A stretch of 64,000 nt of DNA from Enoplolaimus lenunculus (GCA_030248215.1 JASANG010002845.1:310001-374000); one strand, 5' to 3'; positions 25,702-37,423 are shown, numbered from the stretch's first letter. A program made the numbers and translations. The notes: generated from the sequence alone by a model not told the origin.

Positions 25702-28700
25702 CGGTATGCAACAAAACAAACAGTGGATGCAATCGTTTCAGCAGCCGCAACAACAACAACAACAACAGCACCACCATCACCGCCAACAACAACAACAACC
25801 ACAAGAACCACAAGAACTATCGCATATTCAGGGTACTTATTATCAACCGCTTGCCAGCGGGCAGCAACCAGGGTTATATATGCAACAACACGCTACACCT
25901 CAGCAACATCTAATAAAACAACAAATTCAAAACCGTCAAATTCAATTTCAGCCGCTAATACAGCAGCAGGGATCCGTTGCAAATGAAATAAGTTTAACTG
26001 GCCAGCCACCGGCATCGACCGATATGACTCGTACCATGCCGCCGGAACATTTTTTGCCGGCTAACAATGGAATTTCAGTTGGTAATTTGTTGCATTCCAA
26101 CAACAGCAGTTACAGCAAGTACCGCCGCCGTTGCTACAGATCGCCCAAAATGCGCCGCAACAAAAACCACCACCACCAGCACAACAACAACAACAAGAAC
26201 AACAACAACAACAACAACAGCAGCAGCAGCCGCAAGAACAACAACAACGACGACACCAAATACAACAACAACAACAACAGCCTCAGCAACAATGGATCTT
26301 TCATCGATTGCTTTTGCAACATGATCATCAAAAACAACATCAAGTACCGCATCCGCAGCTACCGTCGCCGGCAATCCGCTTGAATAGTGGTAGCTTTGGT
26401 GTAATGCAGTTGCAACAACAAGGTCCTCAAGCGCCATTACAAGGAAATAAATCAACTCGGCCATCATCGTGCAATTTATCACTTGACCAAAATGTTATGC
26501 TGCATACTCAACAACAACTCGAACATCAACAATTGCAAGGCGATGTAGTGAACAACCATCAGCAAGCAGATATAACACTGCTGAACCAAAGACAACAAGA
26601 ACAAGAACATCATACAATACATCACGGCGGACAACAACCATTGCAAAATGATCAAAATATTTATCCGCAACAGCAGCTAGCATATCACCCAAATGTTGTG
26701 CCGACTACCAGCATTGCTGCATTTGTTAATCAGTTCAACAATTCTGTATCAATATCTGATATCGGCAGCGGGGGAAATCAAGTGCTCAAACAACAACAAC
26801 AACAACAACCGCATCACATGATACAGCATGGAGGCGCTTACTATCTAGCTAGTACTACAACAAAACCTACTGTTTACAACATGGGCGCAGTTGTGAGTAA
26901 GAATGGTGAATCTGATAAACTTCAACCACTTCCATTGGTCGCTGGAAGTAGCAACGGTACATTAATCGCTATCGAGGATTCCAGTGGGGTTGTCTTGCCA
27001 CCTGGTGTTCCTTCTGCAATGGAGATAAAGTATTCATCGGCGGGCAGGCGCGAACAGCTGTCCGCCAGTAATTCTTATCGCAGGATACCGCTCTGCTTGT
27101 CTATTCCGACGGTAATTAGCGACCTAAAACTTTGAAATTAAGCCGAACATCGCTGGTGAAAAGATGAGTATATGATTCATTGAAACAAACGGGCATTGAT
27201 AGAAGCGGTCGTGCGAGATCGAAAATTAGAAAAGACAGAGAAAAAAAAAAAAAATGGTGGTTCTTATCTCCAACCTCTTCTCCAAAGTTTTAGAGAGGCC
27301 CGAATAGAGGTGGATATATTATTCAGAGTGGTCAAAGTGGTCAGTGTCTCATGTATGCCAGTACAACATACGGCTTCGAGCTCAGAGTCATGGTACGTCA
27401 GTATCTGCGGATCAGGGGTTGCATGCTTGCAGGCTTGCCTATTGGTTCTCTTATCTTTCAGATTTATCTTAGCAGACACGATGTGTAGGCTACTGTAGCA
27501 GCAGTGTGTATTTATAGTGGATTTTTTTATATAAAAAGGTTAGAATTAAAGAGGGAATATTGTCTTTGTATAAATTCTGTGTGTTAAACCTCAGAATACA
27601 GCTCTAAGGATGAAAATGCAGCAACAATTCTGCGGATGATAAACTCCCAGATGTATGCTAGATGCTGAGGACCATTCGAACACCACCAATTCCAATAACA
27701 GTTTGAGCTGCGTTTTGTGGCAATATATCCGAAGCCAATCGCCAGAAACTAAACCATCGAAACTGCATAATACAGCCTGATTTGGTACAATCTGGAGCTG
27801 TTGTTGTTGTTGTTGTAAGCGATCTGAACACTGTGCTCCCTGACGCTAGAGAATTTGGAATCACTGGTATTACTGCGGTGTTGCTATTTGAAATCTGCGA
27901 TTGCTGTATTGTACCAGACTGGTGCGGTCGGCATTAACACGTTTGATGCCGGTACGACAATGCCGTTGGCTGCATTGCTGAGAGGATAATGAGTTCCGCC
28001 TGGAATAGCATCAAGATGAACCACGCCAGATTGAGGCACAGCCTGACAGATGTGCCTAGTGCAACGCCCTGTGATCCGGCATGAGAAATACTGACGTAGC
28101 CAATGGACTCTGAGCTGCGAAGGCCGTATGTTGTGGTTCACTGGCATACATTGAGACACTGTGACCACTTGTTGACCACTTGGAATATGATATATTGCCA
28201 AGCCTCTGGCATTTGTCGCGTGTCCATCTGCTGAAATGACGATTGTTGAGGGAGAATAGTGTTATTCGGAGATTGCAGAGAAGCCGTTACATCGTCAGTC
28301 GTTGTTGTTGTTGTTGTTGTTGACGCTTTCACTTCATTGGTATCAGTTGTTATATCATGAATTAAATTTTTCGGATTGTCATGCGTCAAGCGACCGCTGC
28401 TTCTATCAATGCCCGTTTGTTTCGAATGAATCATACACTCAGTTGCCTTTTCACCAGCGATGTTCGGCTTAATTTCAAAGTTTCGAGGTCCGCTAATTAC
28501 CGTCGGAGATAGACAAGCAGCAGCGCTGCTATCCTGCGATAAAGAATTACTGGCGGACATGCTGTTCGCGCCTGTCCCGTCCGATGGTAATACTTTATCG
28601 TCCGAATTTGCAGAAGGAACACCAGGTGGCAAGACAACCCCACTGGAATCCTCGTTAGCGATTAATGTACCGTTGCTACTTCCAGCGACCAATGGAAGTG

Positions 28701-31700
28701 GTTGAAGTTTATCAGATTCACCATTCTTACTCACAACTGCGCCCATGTTGTAAACAGTAGGTTTTGTTGTAGTACTAGCTAGATAGTACGCGCCTCCATG
28801 CTGTATCATGTGATGCGGTTGTTGTTGTTGTTGTTGTTGTTTGAGCACTTGATTTCCCCCGCTGCCGATATCAGATATTGATACAGAATTGTTGAACTGA
28901 TTAACAAATGCAGCAATGCTGGTAGTCGGCACAACATTTGGGTGATATGCTAGCTGCTGTTGCGGATAAATATTTTGATCATTTTGCAATGGTTGTTGTC
29001 CGCCGTGATGTATTGTATGATGTTCTTGTTCTTGTTGTCTTTGGTTCAGCAGTGTTATATCTGCTTGCTGATGGTTGTTCACTACATCGCCTTGCAATTG
29101 TTGATGTTCGAGTTGTTGTTGAGTATGCAGCATAACATTTTGGTCAAGTGATAAATTGCACGATGATGGCCGAGTTGATTTATTTCCTTGTAATGGCGCT
29201 TGAGGACCTTGTTGTTGCAACTGCATTACACCAAAGCTACCACTATTCAAGCGGATTGCCGGCGACGGTAGCTGCGGATGCGGTACTTGATGTTGTTTTT
29301 GATGATCATGTTGCAAAAGCAATCGATGAAAGATCCATTGTTGCTGAGGCTGTTGTTGTTGTTGTTGTATTTGGTGTCGTCGTTGTTGTTGTTGTTGCGG
29401 CTGCTGCTGCTGCTGTTGTTGTTGTTGTTGTTCTTGTTGTTGTTGTTGTGCTGGTGGTGGTGGTTTTTGTTGCGGCGCATTTTGGGCGATCTGTAGCAAC
29501 GGCGGCGGTACTTGCTGTAACTGCTGTTGTTGCGAATGCAACAAATTACCAACTGAAATTCCATTGTTAGCCGGCAAAAAATGTTCCGGCGGCATGGTAC
29601 GAGTCATATCGGTCGATGCCGGTGGCTGGCCAGTTAAACTTATTTCATTTGCAACGGATCCCTGCTGCTGTATTAGCGGCTGAAATTGAATTTGACGGTT
29701 TTGAATTTGTTGTTTTATTAGATGTTGCTGAGGTGTAGCGTGTTGTTGCATATATAACCCTGGTTGCTGTCCGCTGGCAAGCGGTTGATAATAAGTACCC
29801 TGAATATGCGATAGTTCTTGTGGTTCTTGTGGTTGTTGTTGTTGTTGGCGGTGATGGTGGTGCTGTTGTTGTTGTTGTTGTTGCGGCTGCTGAAACGATT
29901 GCATCCACTGTTTGTTTTGTTGCATACCGCTGGCTGCTATCAGTGGCGATACTAAACTTGGCGGTGCTGTTGATACTTCGATCGTCTGTTGTTGCTGCTG
30001 TTGTTTCGGCATTTTGTTTTGTATTTGATTCATCTGTCGCGTATGCTGTGCTGCCTCAATCAGCCATGCACCGATACTTTGTTCGACGCGATTGGTTTCC
30101 TGTTGATTCCAAGATCCGCCAAAAGTTGCCGACGCAGAACTGATACGATGGTTATCGCAATTAATTTGATGTTGTTGCTGAGATTGTCCACCGCCACTTG
30201 AAGCCCTATAACCGGTTTCTGGCAAAGTTGTAGATCGGTTACACGAAGTCATGTCATATTGTTGCTGGTGTGCTTGCTGTTGTGTAGCCCTATGCTGCCG
30301 TGCTGCGTTTGGAAGCGTTTGCGAATTGGAACAAGTGCTTAGATTCACCAACGACTGCAGTTCAGGTATCGGCGGTGGCGGTGCTGTTAGTGTATGAGGC
30401 GGTATACTGATGGCGGGAGGCGCGTGTGCCGTTAAAGCATTAGGTTGTTTCCGATTGCTGTAATGTTGCGATGACTGACTCTGTCGTCGTTGAGATTCGT
30501 AAGTTGAACTACCATCCACTGCACCGTGTCCAGCGATATCTGATATCAAATGACTTTTGGTCGATTGATACCGCGATTGTTGTTGCGATCCCGCTGTCTG
30601 TCGCGATATTGACTCAAACGAATTCGATGATCCCGTTGTATTTGCGTTACAGGTGCTTGACGAATAAGAGTGTTGTTGCGTAAAATGTCGATTTTCAACA
30701 GAAGACGAACCTTTGCTCCGCTGTCGTCCACCACTCAAGCTGCTGTTCATAGAGTTTCCGGATTTATATGCAGAACGATTCGCAGCTGCATTTTTTCGTA
30801 CTTGTTCTGTTAGCGATTTGTAATAGCCAGGTACAGGCGCTTTCCCTAAAACAACAACAATATGAAACTGCAATGTGAATATGAAACTGTACAACAAAAA
30901 TCTAAATGCTTTTTCTTTCCATTGATTTATCTCAGTTCTAACTTTTCGAAGGCAGACTTATCCAGATATTAGATTCCAACTCCGTGTATAATCTAGGCGT
31001 ATATATATACTACAAAAACAAAAGCATTACTTCTGCCACCCGATTGGGAATTTGGCACCGGTGTTTGATCTGCAATCGGTGATTGCTCGGCAACCATTTG
31101 AAGTTTGGTGATCGTTCCATCTCGTGGTGGTGTGCCATCAGCATAATTCATGCTGCTTGTTTGTCTGTCACCATCATACTTCTTGTTCAGATTTGCGCTC
31201 GATGATCCACTATGCCTCCTGGTCGAGCCTGAACCTGAATTTACTCGATACTGTTGTTGATCAGTGGATCTAGATTGCTGCTGACTGGCAATATCTCCAG
31301 CAGCAGAATCCGAACTACTTTCACGACCCGGCTTATGATAGACGGCTCCTATATTACCATGATCTTGGGCAGTATCGCGCGGTACGTCGCCCCATCCCGC
31401 TGTACCGATGTAAGCACTGTTACCCCCTCTAGCTATTAAACGTGCTCCAGGCACATCATTACCGTTACGAGATGTCGCCGCCGATTTCATTAGCCAAGTT
31501 TCAGTACCAGTTCGGGATACAATCTCTCGTGATTGTGGTCTCGGGTCACCCCAGCCACTTGGAGCCATTTCGGAACCACTAGCCAGACGCGCATTGTCTG
31601 CTGCAACTTGCTGTCTTGCGGCAGCCTTTGCGTCATCAGTCAAAGGAGAGCAATCTGCGGTCGACTCAGCAGATTCTGATGCTAACGCTGTTAAGCTTGC

Positions 31701-33432
31701 AGCTCCATTGGTACTTGATAGTAAAACAGGAGGCGGCGGTGAATCTTTGTATGCAGGCACAGTTGGCGGCATTTCAGGCGACGGACGATGTTCAGAATAC
31801 GGTATATCTACTTCGTTGCTTGGTTTTCCAGCCCAACCGCTTGTTGGAGCAACACAACTTGGTTCACCCCAACTTTCTGTTCCGTCTCGGCGGCTAGTTG
31901 ACGAAATGTAGCTTGAAGTACTATTGAGTGCTACATTAGCGTTAGCACCATTTTGTATCCCAGCAACCGGTGTGCGATTTACTCTCGACGACGAGTATGG
32001 TTTGCCATCCGAGACCGTGGAACTGTGAATATTTGTCGGATATGAACTTACACTACCCGGCAACGATACATTCCAATTGCTGATAGTGATTGTATTACCT
32101 ACAGCAAGAGTGGATTGTGTATTAACCAACAGCACACAAATCATAAAAATTTGCGAGGTAATAGTTACAACACCGAACGTTGCATTTTGCGCCTACTCCT
32201 TCCCATAAATGGAGCTATATTGCATTAAACACGTGTTAAAATATGAGAAATTAAAAAAAACTGAGCAACCTCTTCAAAATAACATATTACAGCATACGAA
32301 GTTCTAAATCTTCAGTTGCGACCCCTCACCCCAAACGGAATGGGGTATGAAACAAATGCAACACGCGCGCCGAGTACAATTCGCATTATACGGATTGGAC
32401 GCAGTTGCATTCTCTTTTCAGTGAGACAAGTCATAATCCAGCCTCACGTACAGTAATGTTATACAGTGCTTTTTACGTTTTCAGTTACTTACATTTTAAC
32501 ATGAACGGGGATATAAGACTGCAAATATTGCCATAAAATCAAAATACAAAAATAAAATGCAAATATCTATTCATAGTAAAGCTTTCGTTCTGTTACATAT
32601 TCAGTAAAACAAAACTTTCGTCGAATATATTGCAAAAGTATTATTTACCAGCCGGCGGGTTCCAGTTAGTTGTTTTGCATAAATCTGAATTTGAGCTGTA
32701 GTGTCCAGCTGAAATGGTACCATCACTTTTACATCCCTCAGACTTGCCGAAGGACATGACGTCAACAGGCGAATTTCGAGGATCTTCAGGTATCGACGAT
32801 TTATCTGCAACAAATATTGGTAAGCAAAACAGCGGTATCGATGGCATAATTCAATTCACGTATTTAGAAAAATTCTCCCATAAGAACCAATTTTTCAGAA
32901 AACTTGGGCACTTGAGTTTGACGGGCCAATTATGCCGCAGCCGTGTCGTATTTGCAAGCTATTAAGTTTGTGTACTTTCTTAATACTATGTGGCTTGTGG
33001 GAAGCTTAACGTTCTGATAATGAGGCGGCCGGTAGAATTTTCTTTAGTGATATATGTGCATGTGTCTGCATTTGTCTTAACATTACATACACTATGCGCA
33101 TACACTTTTACACAACAAATATCAACATGACATAATAAAATGGTACGCTCTGAAAAATTTAACTTTCACAACAAAATTATACATTTTGCATTCAGAGTTG
33201 TTCTATGTGAATACTACAAATCGAATCCCGCGCAGCCAGCATCGTATACACACTGGACACAAGCAATTAACCATACAACACATTGTTGCTTAAACATTTC
33301 GACACAAAATAATGCGTTAGAAAACACATTCCTTTCCTGTTTGAAGAATCACGCGACATCCGTATGTGCTTACCAAGAAACAGCCTATGCACGCACGCAA
33401 ATACGAGTATTACGTAACTTACCGGCGCTCAT
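16567..33432 (-). CDS. sup-26: SUP-26/Shep/RBMS-type RNA-binding protein with GW- and Gln-rich N-terminal region, 12 exons
   Basis: Exons, high to low: 33432-33423, 32804-32649, 32098-31031, 30845 to about 28200 continued by about 23460-22878, 22024-21640, 21180-21083, 20458-20301, 20032-19971, 19297-18955, 18476-18269, 17455-17048, 16746-16567. Every junction is GT-AG and every phase fits. The product starts [12 protein letters not shown]. It has a Ser/Gly-rich part with GW motifs ([30 protein letters not shown]), about 1,080 Gln-rich residues, RRM1 (RNP2 LYIRGL, RNP1 GYGFVDF), RRM2 (RNP2 LYIANL, RNP1 VGFARM), then [13 protein letters not shown], the RBMS-family motif, and a low-complexity tail. 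RBMS proteins bind U/A-rich single-stranded RNA; worm SUP-26 controls translation. The RRMs are secure. The join of RRMs to the Gln-rich exon is inferred from phase, and that exon could instead end at a stop just past 22,878. The last exon may also continue through a donor near GTG|GTTAGT. Confidence 0.8.
22592..22662. repeat. (TA)n microsatellite
   Basis: About 35 TA units lie in the intron between the Gln-rich exon and the first RRM exon. Confidence 0.95.
22757..25654 (-). repeat. Gln-rich exon copy A (3' part complete, 5' part cut by poly-C)
   Basis: This copy carries the intact 3' end of the long exon, ending at donor CAG|GTAATT (22,878/22,877). Translated, it runs from [16 protein letters not shown] to SGSYHTQ without a break. 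Its 5' side stops abruptly in a 46-base C run. It matches 27,540-30,397 almost base for base apart from Gln-codon number changes and the error-laden zone of the other copy. Confidence 0.9.
25655..25700. repeat. 46-base poly-C run at a breakpoint
   Basis: Pure C for 46 bases exactly where forward copy A meets inverted copy B. It has no counterpart in copy C, which continues smoothly into more coding sequence (GGCGGTATACTGATGG). This points to a sequencing or assembly artefact. Confidence 0.9.
25701..27480 (+). pseudogene. Inverted partial copy B of the Gln-rich exon
   Basis: This is the reverse complement of copy A starting from position 25,186. It is near-identical for about 1.3 kb and then degrades after about 27,010 through many small deletions and homopolymer changes until the match fades near 27,480. 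It has no splice context or start and should not be called a gene on the plus strand. It is most likely an artefact. Confidence 0.75.
27540..30397 (-). repeat. Gln-rich exon copy C (5' part complete, 3' part error-laden)
   Basis: This copy connects cleanly to the exon's acceptor (TTGTTTTAG, exon start 30,845; [14 protein letters not shown]). It matches copy A closely from 30,397 down to about 28,210. Below that, single-base losses break the frame repeatedly while copy A stays open. The true exon is best read as copy C for its 5' part and copy A for its 3' part. Confidence 0.85.
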
Positions 33433-33433
33433 G

Positions 33434-33444
33434 CTACAATAATT
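33434..33444 (-). promoter_or_regulatory. Candidate trans-splice acceptor one base before the initiator ATG
   Basis: On the minus strand AATTATTGTAG is followed by C and then the ATG of the 10-nt first exon. An acceptor abutting the start codon is typical of spliced-leader addition in nematodes. No leader sequence is visible here to prove it. Confidence 0.45.
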
Positions 33445-34534
33445 CGTAATCTTGTGATGACTCGGTTGCGAGCTCCCCGACAAACGAATACTAAAGCTGA
33501 TCCGTGCAGCAAGATCTTTATTGCTGCAGGATATTAATTACCATACAGCACAAAAATTTACGCCTTAAATAACTAAACACAAAATCAAAGATTAGACACA
33601 TAATGCTTTCCGTCTGTGTATAGCTGTCAGGTGGGATCCCAGTCAGGGATCGAAACCGGTGCCGGATAGAAAATTTGGTACCGCAGCGGAACCTAATAGT
33701 AAATTTGGTACCGAAGTGGAGTCGGATGTGAACCGGCTGCAACAAGTTATAAATTTGTGAACTGTTGGAAGTATTTGAGTAGTGAAAAATATGCATGTAT
33801 AGATTTAAGATTAATTTTTGGCTTGGATGTTTCATTCCGTATCAGTGTGCACTCTTGACTTGCCCAGAATTGCAGTCGCTACAAAATATCTTGACGCGGC
33901 TTGGTGGAGAGCGTTCGTACTCGTATCATTGACCCGAACTTGGCCGTTTACTTAAAATTCCGACATGCCGTATCTTCGCCATTGCTATTCTGTCGAATTC
34001 TGAAACTTAACATCGCGATCTTCTCATTCCGGTGGTTTAACAGTTCTTGCATTACGCCGTATTTTGTGCCAGTAATATAACATGTTATTCATTACCTTCC
34101 GGTCAAATTCCACAATATCAGTCTTGACATGCATTGTGTTAGTGCTATATTTCGTATTTTCAAGTATCGATTTCTCTCATTTCCGACAAATTTCTATACG
34201 CTCAGTACAATGTATCTCTCCTTTCCTGCAGATTCAACCCGCCATAGCCCCTATTTTGATAGTTTGGATGTTACGTATACGTCAATATTCGTATTCCGTT
34301 TCCGCTATTTTTACTATCCATAAAGACAACATATTATGACGAAAGCTTTGCGCTGAATTTCGAATTTAAAATTTTTGAATATTTCTACGTGTTTACACAG
34401 ATTGTACGCTATGTCAAACAACGAGTGATCGTGGTACACGATACGACTCAGGGGGCTGTAATTTGGAATTCTGGAAGTGGTGGCGCCCTGTGTTGTCCGT
34501 CAGAAGAAATGTAGTTATGTGACACTACAATCTC
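33445..34534. other. Gene-free stretch
   Basis: No exon was recognised. Around 33,640-33,730 lies a GGTACCG-rich short repeat ('aaatttggtaccg' twice). The rest is AT-rich and unremarkable. Confidence 0.5.
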
Positions 34535-34705
34535 GTGGAGAACTGAAAAATGGCAAAACACTCATGTCGAAATAACACTTTTTCGAAGTCAAAATTTCCA
34601 ATATTTAAATGACGAGCAATAATTTGCCACATAACCGTAAAAATTCTGGTTCCAGCATCTTTGAATACAGGAACAGGAATTGAATTTTTGCAGGAATTAC
34701 GGCCG
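34535..34705. repeat. Dispersed repeat, 'ATATTTAAATGA' family, copy 2
   Basis: It shares TGTCGAAATAACACTTTTTC, CAATATTTAAATGA, AATAATTTGCCACA and AACAGGAATT in the same order with the block at 53,985-54,203, and more weakly with 11,690-11,885. It is non-coding. Confidence 0.65.
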
Positions 34706-35050
34706 GAGCAGAAATAACGGCTGAACCGTGCCGCCTAGGTAGGTACGAATGGGAACTTCATCCTTTTTTGTAACCAGCTAAAAAGCTGGCAAACAGGACG
34801 GGTTCGAACCCTCCTACTTACTGATCCTTAAGCGAGCGACATTGATAGTGCAATGCATCAGAACATATGGAATTAATGAACAAGCATGTCTAACATGCTT
34901 ATGCGGCGTCTTTAGAGCGTGCCTAGGCAATAAGCATCCTAAAATCTATAATCTCGGTAAATTAGAATCGATCGGAAACCAGACTATACCCCACTTCGAA
35001 TCGGTTGGGAATCCCCGTTTCCGTCACGTAGTTCGAATTACGCGGTCGCG

Positions 35051-35130
35051 CACGACCACTATGTCGGGAATCGAATCGACGCCGTCTTGCACTCGAGTTA
35101 ACCTTGCTACCACTAAACCATGTGGTCGTG
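35051..35130 (-). pseudogene. tRNA-like sequence (SINE head or tRNA pseudogene)
   Basis: On the minus strand both pol III boxes are present: box A TGGTTTAGTGG and box B GATTCGATTCCC. The two ends are perfectly complementary over 9 bp (CACGACCAC with GTGGTCGTG). The anticodon arm does not pair, so I do not call a functional tRNA. Confidence 0.55.
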
Positions 35131-35230
35131 GTCGACTATAACAACTTCACATTCCGGCATATGTGCACATGTACGCCAATCTACGCATCACATACACTTA
35201 CTGTGCATATATAGACATTCCTTTTTACAG

Positions 35231-35381
35231 GCGGTCGTCCCTGTCAGTCTAGGTAGGAACCGGGACTTCAAACCTTTTTACTAAGCAGCTGAAAAAGCTG
35301 GTTACGGGTGGTTTAGAGCTAATGACTAATGACCTAGTGATTCCAAGGCAAACGCTCTACCACTGCGCCACGTAGCCCGGC
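35231..35381 (-). mobile_element. tRNA-derived SINE, family A, copy 1
   Basis: The minus-strand head reads CTACGTGGCGCAGTGGTAGAG, a box A motif (TGGCGCAGTGG). The body contains AGTCTAGGTAGGAACCGGG and a CAGCTGAAAAAGCTGG hairpin. The same order appears at 36,961-37,103 and, with a weaker head, at 34,721-34,840. Confidence 0.65.
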
Positions 35382-35399
35382 TTCCTGCCGACAGCATTA

Positions 35400-36262
35400 G
35401 GGGCAGATGGGAAAACGCGGCAGCCTTGTTTCGAGCAAATGAGAAAACGGGTCAGCTGCAATATTTCGCTGTGAAAACAGGAAAACGGGACAGTTTTCTT
35501 TTGGGTAAATGAGAAAACGGGTTAGCTGCAATTTTTCGCTGGGAAAACGGAACAATGGGACAGGCCTGTTTCGGGCAACAATGGCTAAACGGGACAGCTG
35601 CAACATTTTGCTGGGAAATCAAGAAAACGGGACAGCTTTCTTTAACACATATGGGAAAACAGGACAGTTGCAATTTTTCGCTGGGAAAACGGGGTAATGG
35701 GACAGGCCTGTTTGGAGCAAATGAGAAAACGGGACAGCTACAATTTTTTGCTGGGAAATGGGACAGCTGCAATATTTCGCTGTGAAAACGGGACTAGTTT
35801 GTTTCGGGCAGATGAGAAACGAGACAGCTGCTAATTTTCGCTGGGAAAACGGAAAAACGGGACAAGTATGCTTCTCGCAAATGGGAAAACGGGACATGTG
35901 CAAATTTTCTTTCTGAAAACGGGGCAATGGGGCGGGTTGTTTCGGGACAATGGGAAAACGGGGCAGCTGTAATTTTTCGCTAGGAAAACGGGTCATGTAT
36001 GTTTCGGGAAAATCGAAGAACGGGACAGCTGCAGTTTTTCTCCGAGAAAACAGGAAAACGGCACAGGTATGTTTCGGGAAAATGGGAAAACGAGACTGCT
36101 GCAAAAATTTTCGCTGGGAACACGAGACAATGCGAATGGCCTGTTTCGGACAAATTGGAAAACTTGACAGCTATAATTTTTCACAAGGAAAATCTAAAAA
36201 ACAGGACAGGCTTGTTTCGGGCAAAGGGAAATCGGGAAAGCTACAAAATTTCGATAGTAGAA
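35400..36262. repeat. Degenerate minisatellite, period about 65-75 bp
   Basis: Roughly 13 units are built around GGGAAAACGGGACAGCTG and CAATTTTTCGCTGGGAAAA, with a second module GGGACAGGCCTGTTTCGGG. Unit length varies, with one short 31-bp spacing. Because the array is poor in stop triplets, several frames stay open for 100-160 codons on both strands. The proteins implied are repetitive, without a start or splice context, and are not called. Confidence 0.8.
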
Positions 36263-36960
36263 CGGGACAATGGGACAAAAATCAAATTCTTTTCAGATTG
36301 TACAAGGAAGGGTAAGAAAGATTTTCGTAGTTGGGGTTGCGCCACCTGTCACTGCCCTCTGTAACTACTTGCGGCTTGGCGGCCACCCGGTGATTGTACT
36401 TTGTGGTGCACCGTTCTGCTGCCAGTGAGACTCGGTGAATTGTTGTGACCAGATAGGGGCTGCTTAATTGAGGATAGGCCTGCTGATTGTCTTATATGTC
36501 GTCAAGAGCACTTCCCTGCTTTGACCTCACCAACTGTTTGACAGGCACTTTGGGATGTTGTTTCTTGACGGGAATTTTTCCCGAGCGGTTGAACGGTACT
36601 CGGCCTGACGTCAGCATAGTACAGTCAGTCATCCGCATAGGTGAAAACGTTGATCCTTGGCGGTGATTGAGGAAGCTGCGACATATACTGGTTGAACAAA
36701 ATTGGTGACAGCTCCGCCTTGCATGACATCTTGCCTGACCCTGCGGTGGGTTAACTTCACACTCAGAAACTTCACGTATATCTGTCAGCCTTGAAGGTAG
36801 TTGGATAACCAAATTTTTATGGTGTTAGGCACTGCGGACTCAGCGATGTCATTCAGGAGGTGCCTACAATGTCGAAGGCCACCTTAACCGTCCACCGTAT
36901 TTCCGATTGGATACCGTGTTCAAAGTGTGGCAATTTACCACTGCGCCCACGGCGTAGCCC

Positions 36961-37103
36961 CCATGTCAGTTTAGGTAGGAACCGAGACTGGGACTTCAGA
37001 CTTATTTTACTACGCAGCTGGAAAAGCCGTTTACAGGTAGTTTCGAACTAAGGCCCTAGAGATTCCGAGGCAAGCCCTCTATCACTTCGCCACGTCGTGG
37101 CCC
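36961..37103 (-). mobile_element. tRNA-derived SINE, family A, copy 2
   Basis: This matches the 35.2 kb copy: GTCAGTTTAGGTAGGAACCG, CAGCTGGAAAAGC, and a head on the minus strand with a degraded box A (TGGCGAAGTGATAGAG). A fragment of another head (ACCACTGCGCCCACGGCG) abuts it at 36,937-36,960. Confidence 0.6.
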
Positions 37104-37358
37104 ACCTATCCAACTACTTTTATCGTCGACTACATATGCTGACTCGACCATATGCTGCCGGCAAGCATGCTACAAAATGTGCATTGTATATATTGCACAT
37201 GCACCAGGACAAGCATGTCTCACATGCTTACAGTCATGGACCGCGAATCTAACTCCCGAAATCTATATGACTGCTGTTTGTAGTGCCCGTCTTGGTAGGT
37301 GGGACCTCCATATTGAAAATAAACAGTCTGCACGAACGCTCTTAACACTAAATAATAC

Positions 37359-37423
37359 CACGCCGCGAATCAATTCCCGGCCCTCTTGCTCTAGAGTCAA
37401 TCATGCTACCATTACCCCATATG
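37359..37423 (-). pseudogene. tRNA-like sequence (SINE head)
   Basis: On the minus strand: box A-like GGGGTAATGGTAGC and box B-like GGGAATTGATTC. The anticodon arm is not well paired. It is preceded by TTGGTAGGTGGGACCTCC, reminiscent of the family A body. Confidence 0.45.

Noticed and set aside
25701-27135. Plus-strand Gln-rich genes in the inverted copy
   Set aside because: The segment mirrors the minus-strand exon, lacks start and splice context, and sits between artefact-like seams.
33140-33442. A 100-codon plus-strand frame
   Set aside because: No similarity to anything recognised. It overlaps the minus-strand initiator exon and intron and lacks supporting signals.
35619-36104. A 161-codon frame in the minisatellite
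   Set aside because: It is repetitive, open in several frames on both strands, and lacks an ATG with gene context or any family resemblance.
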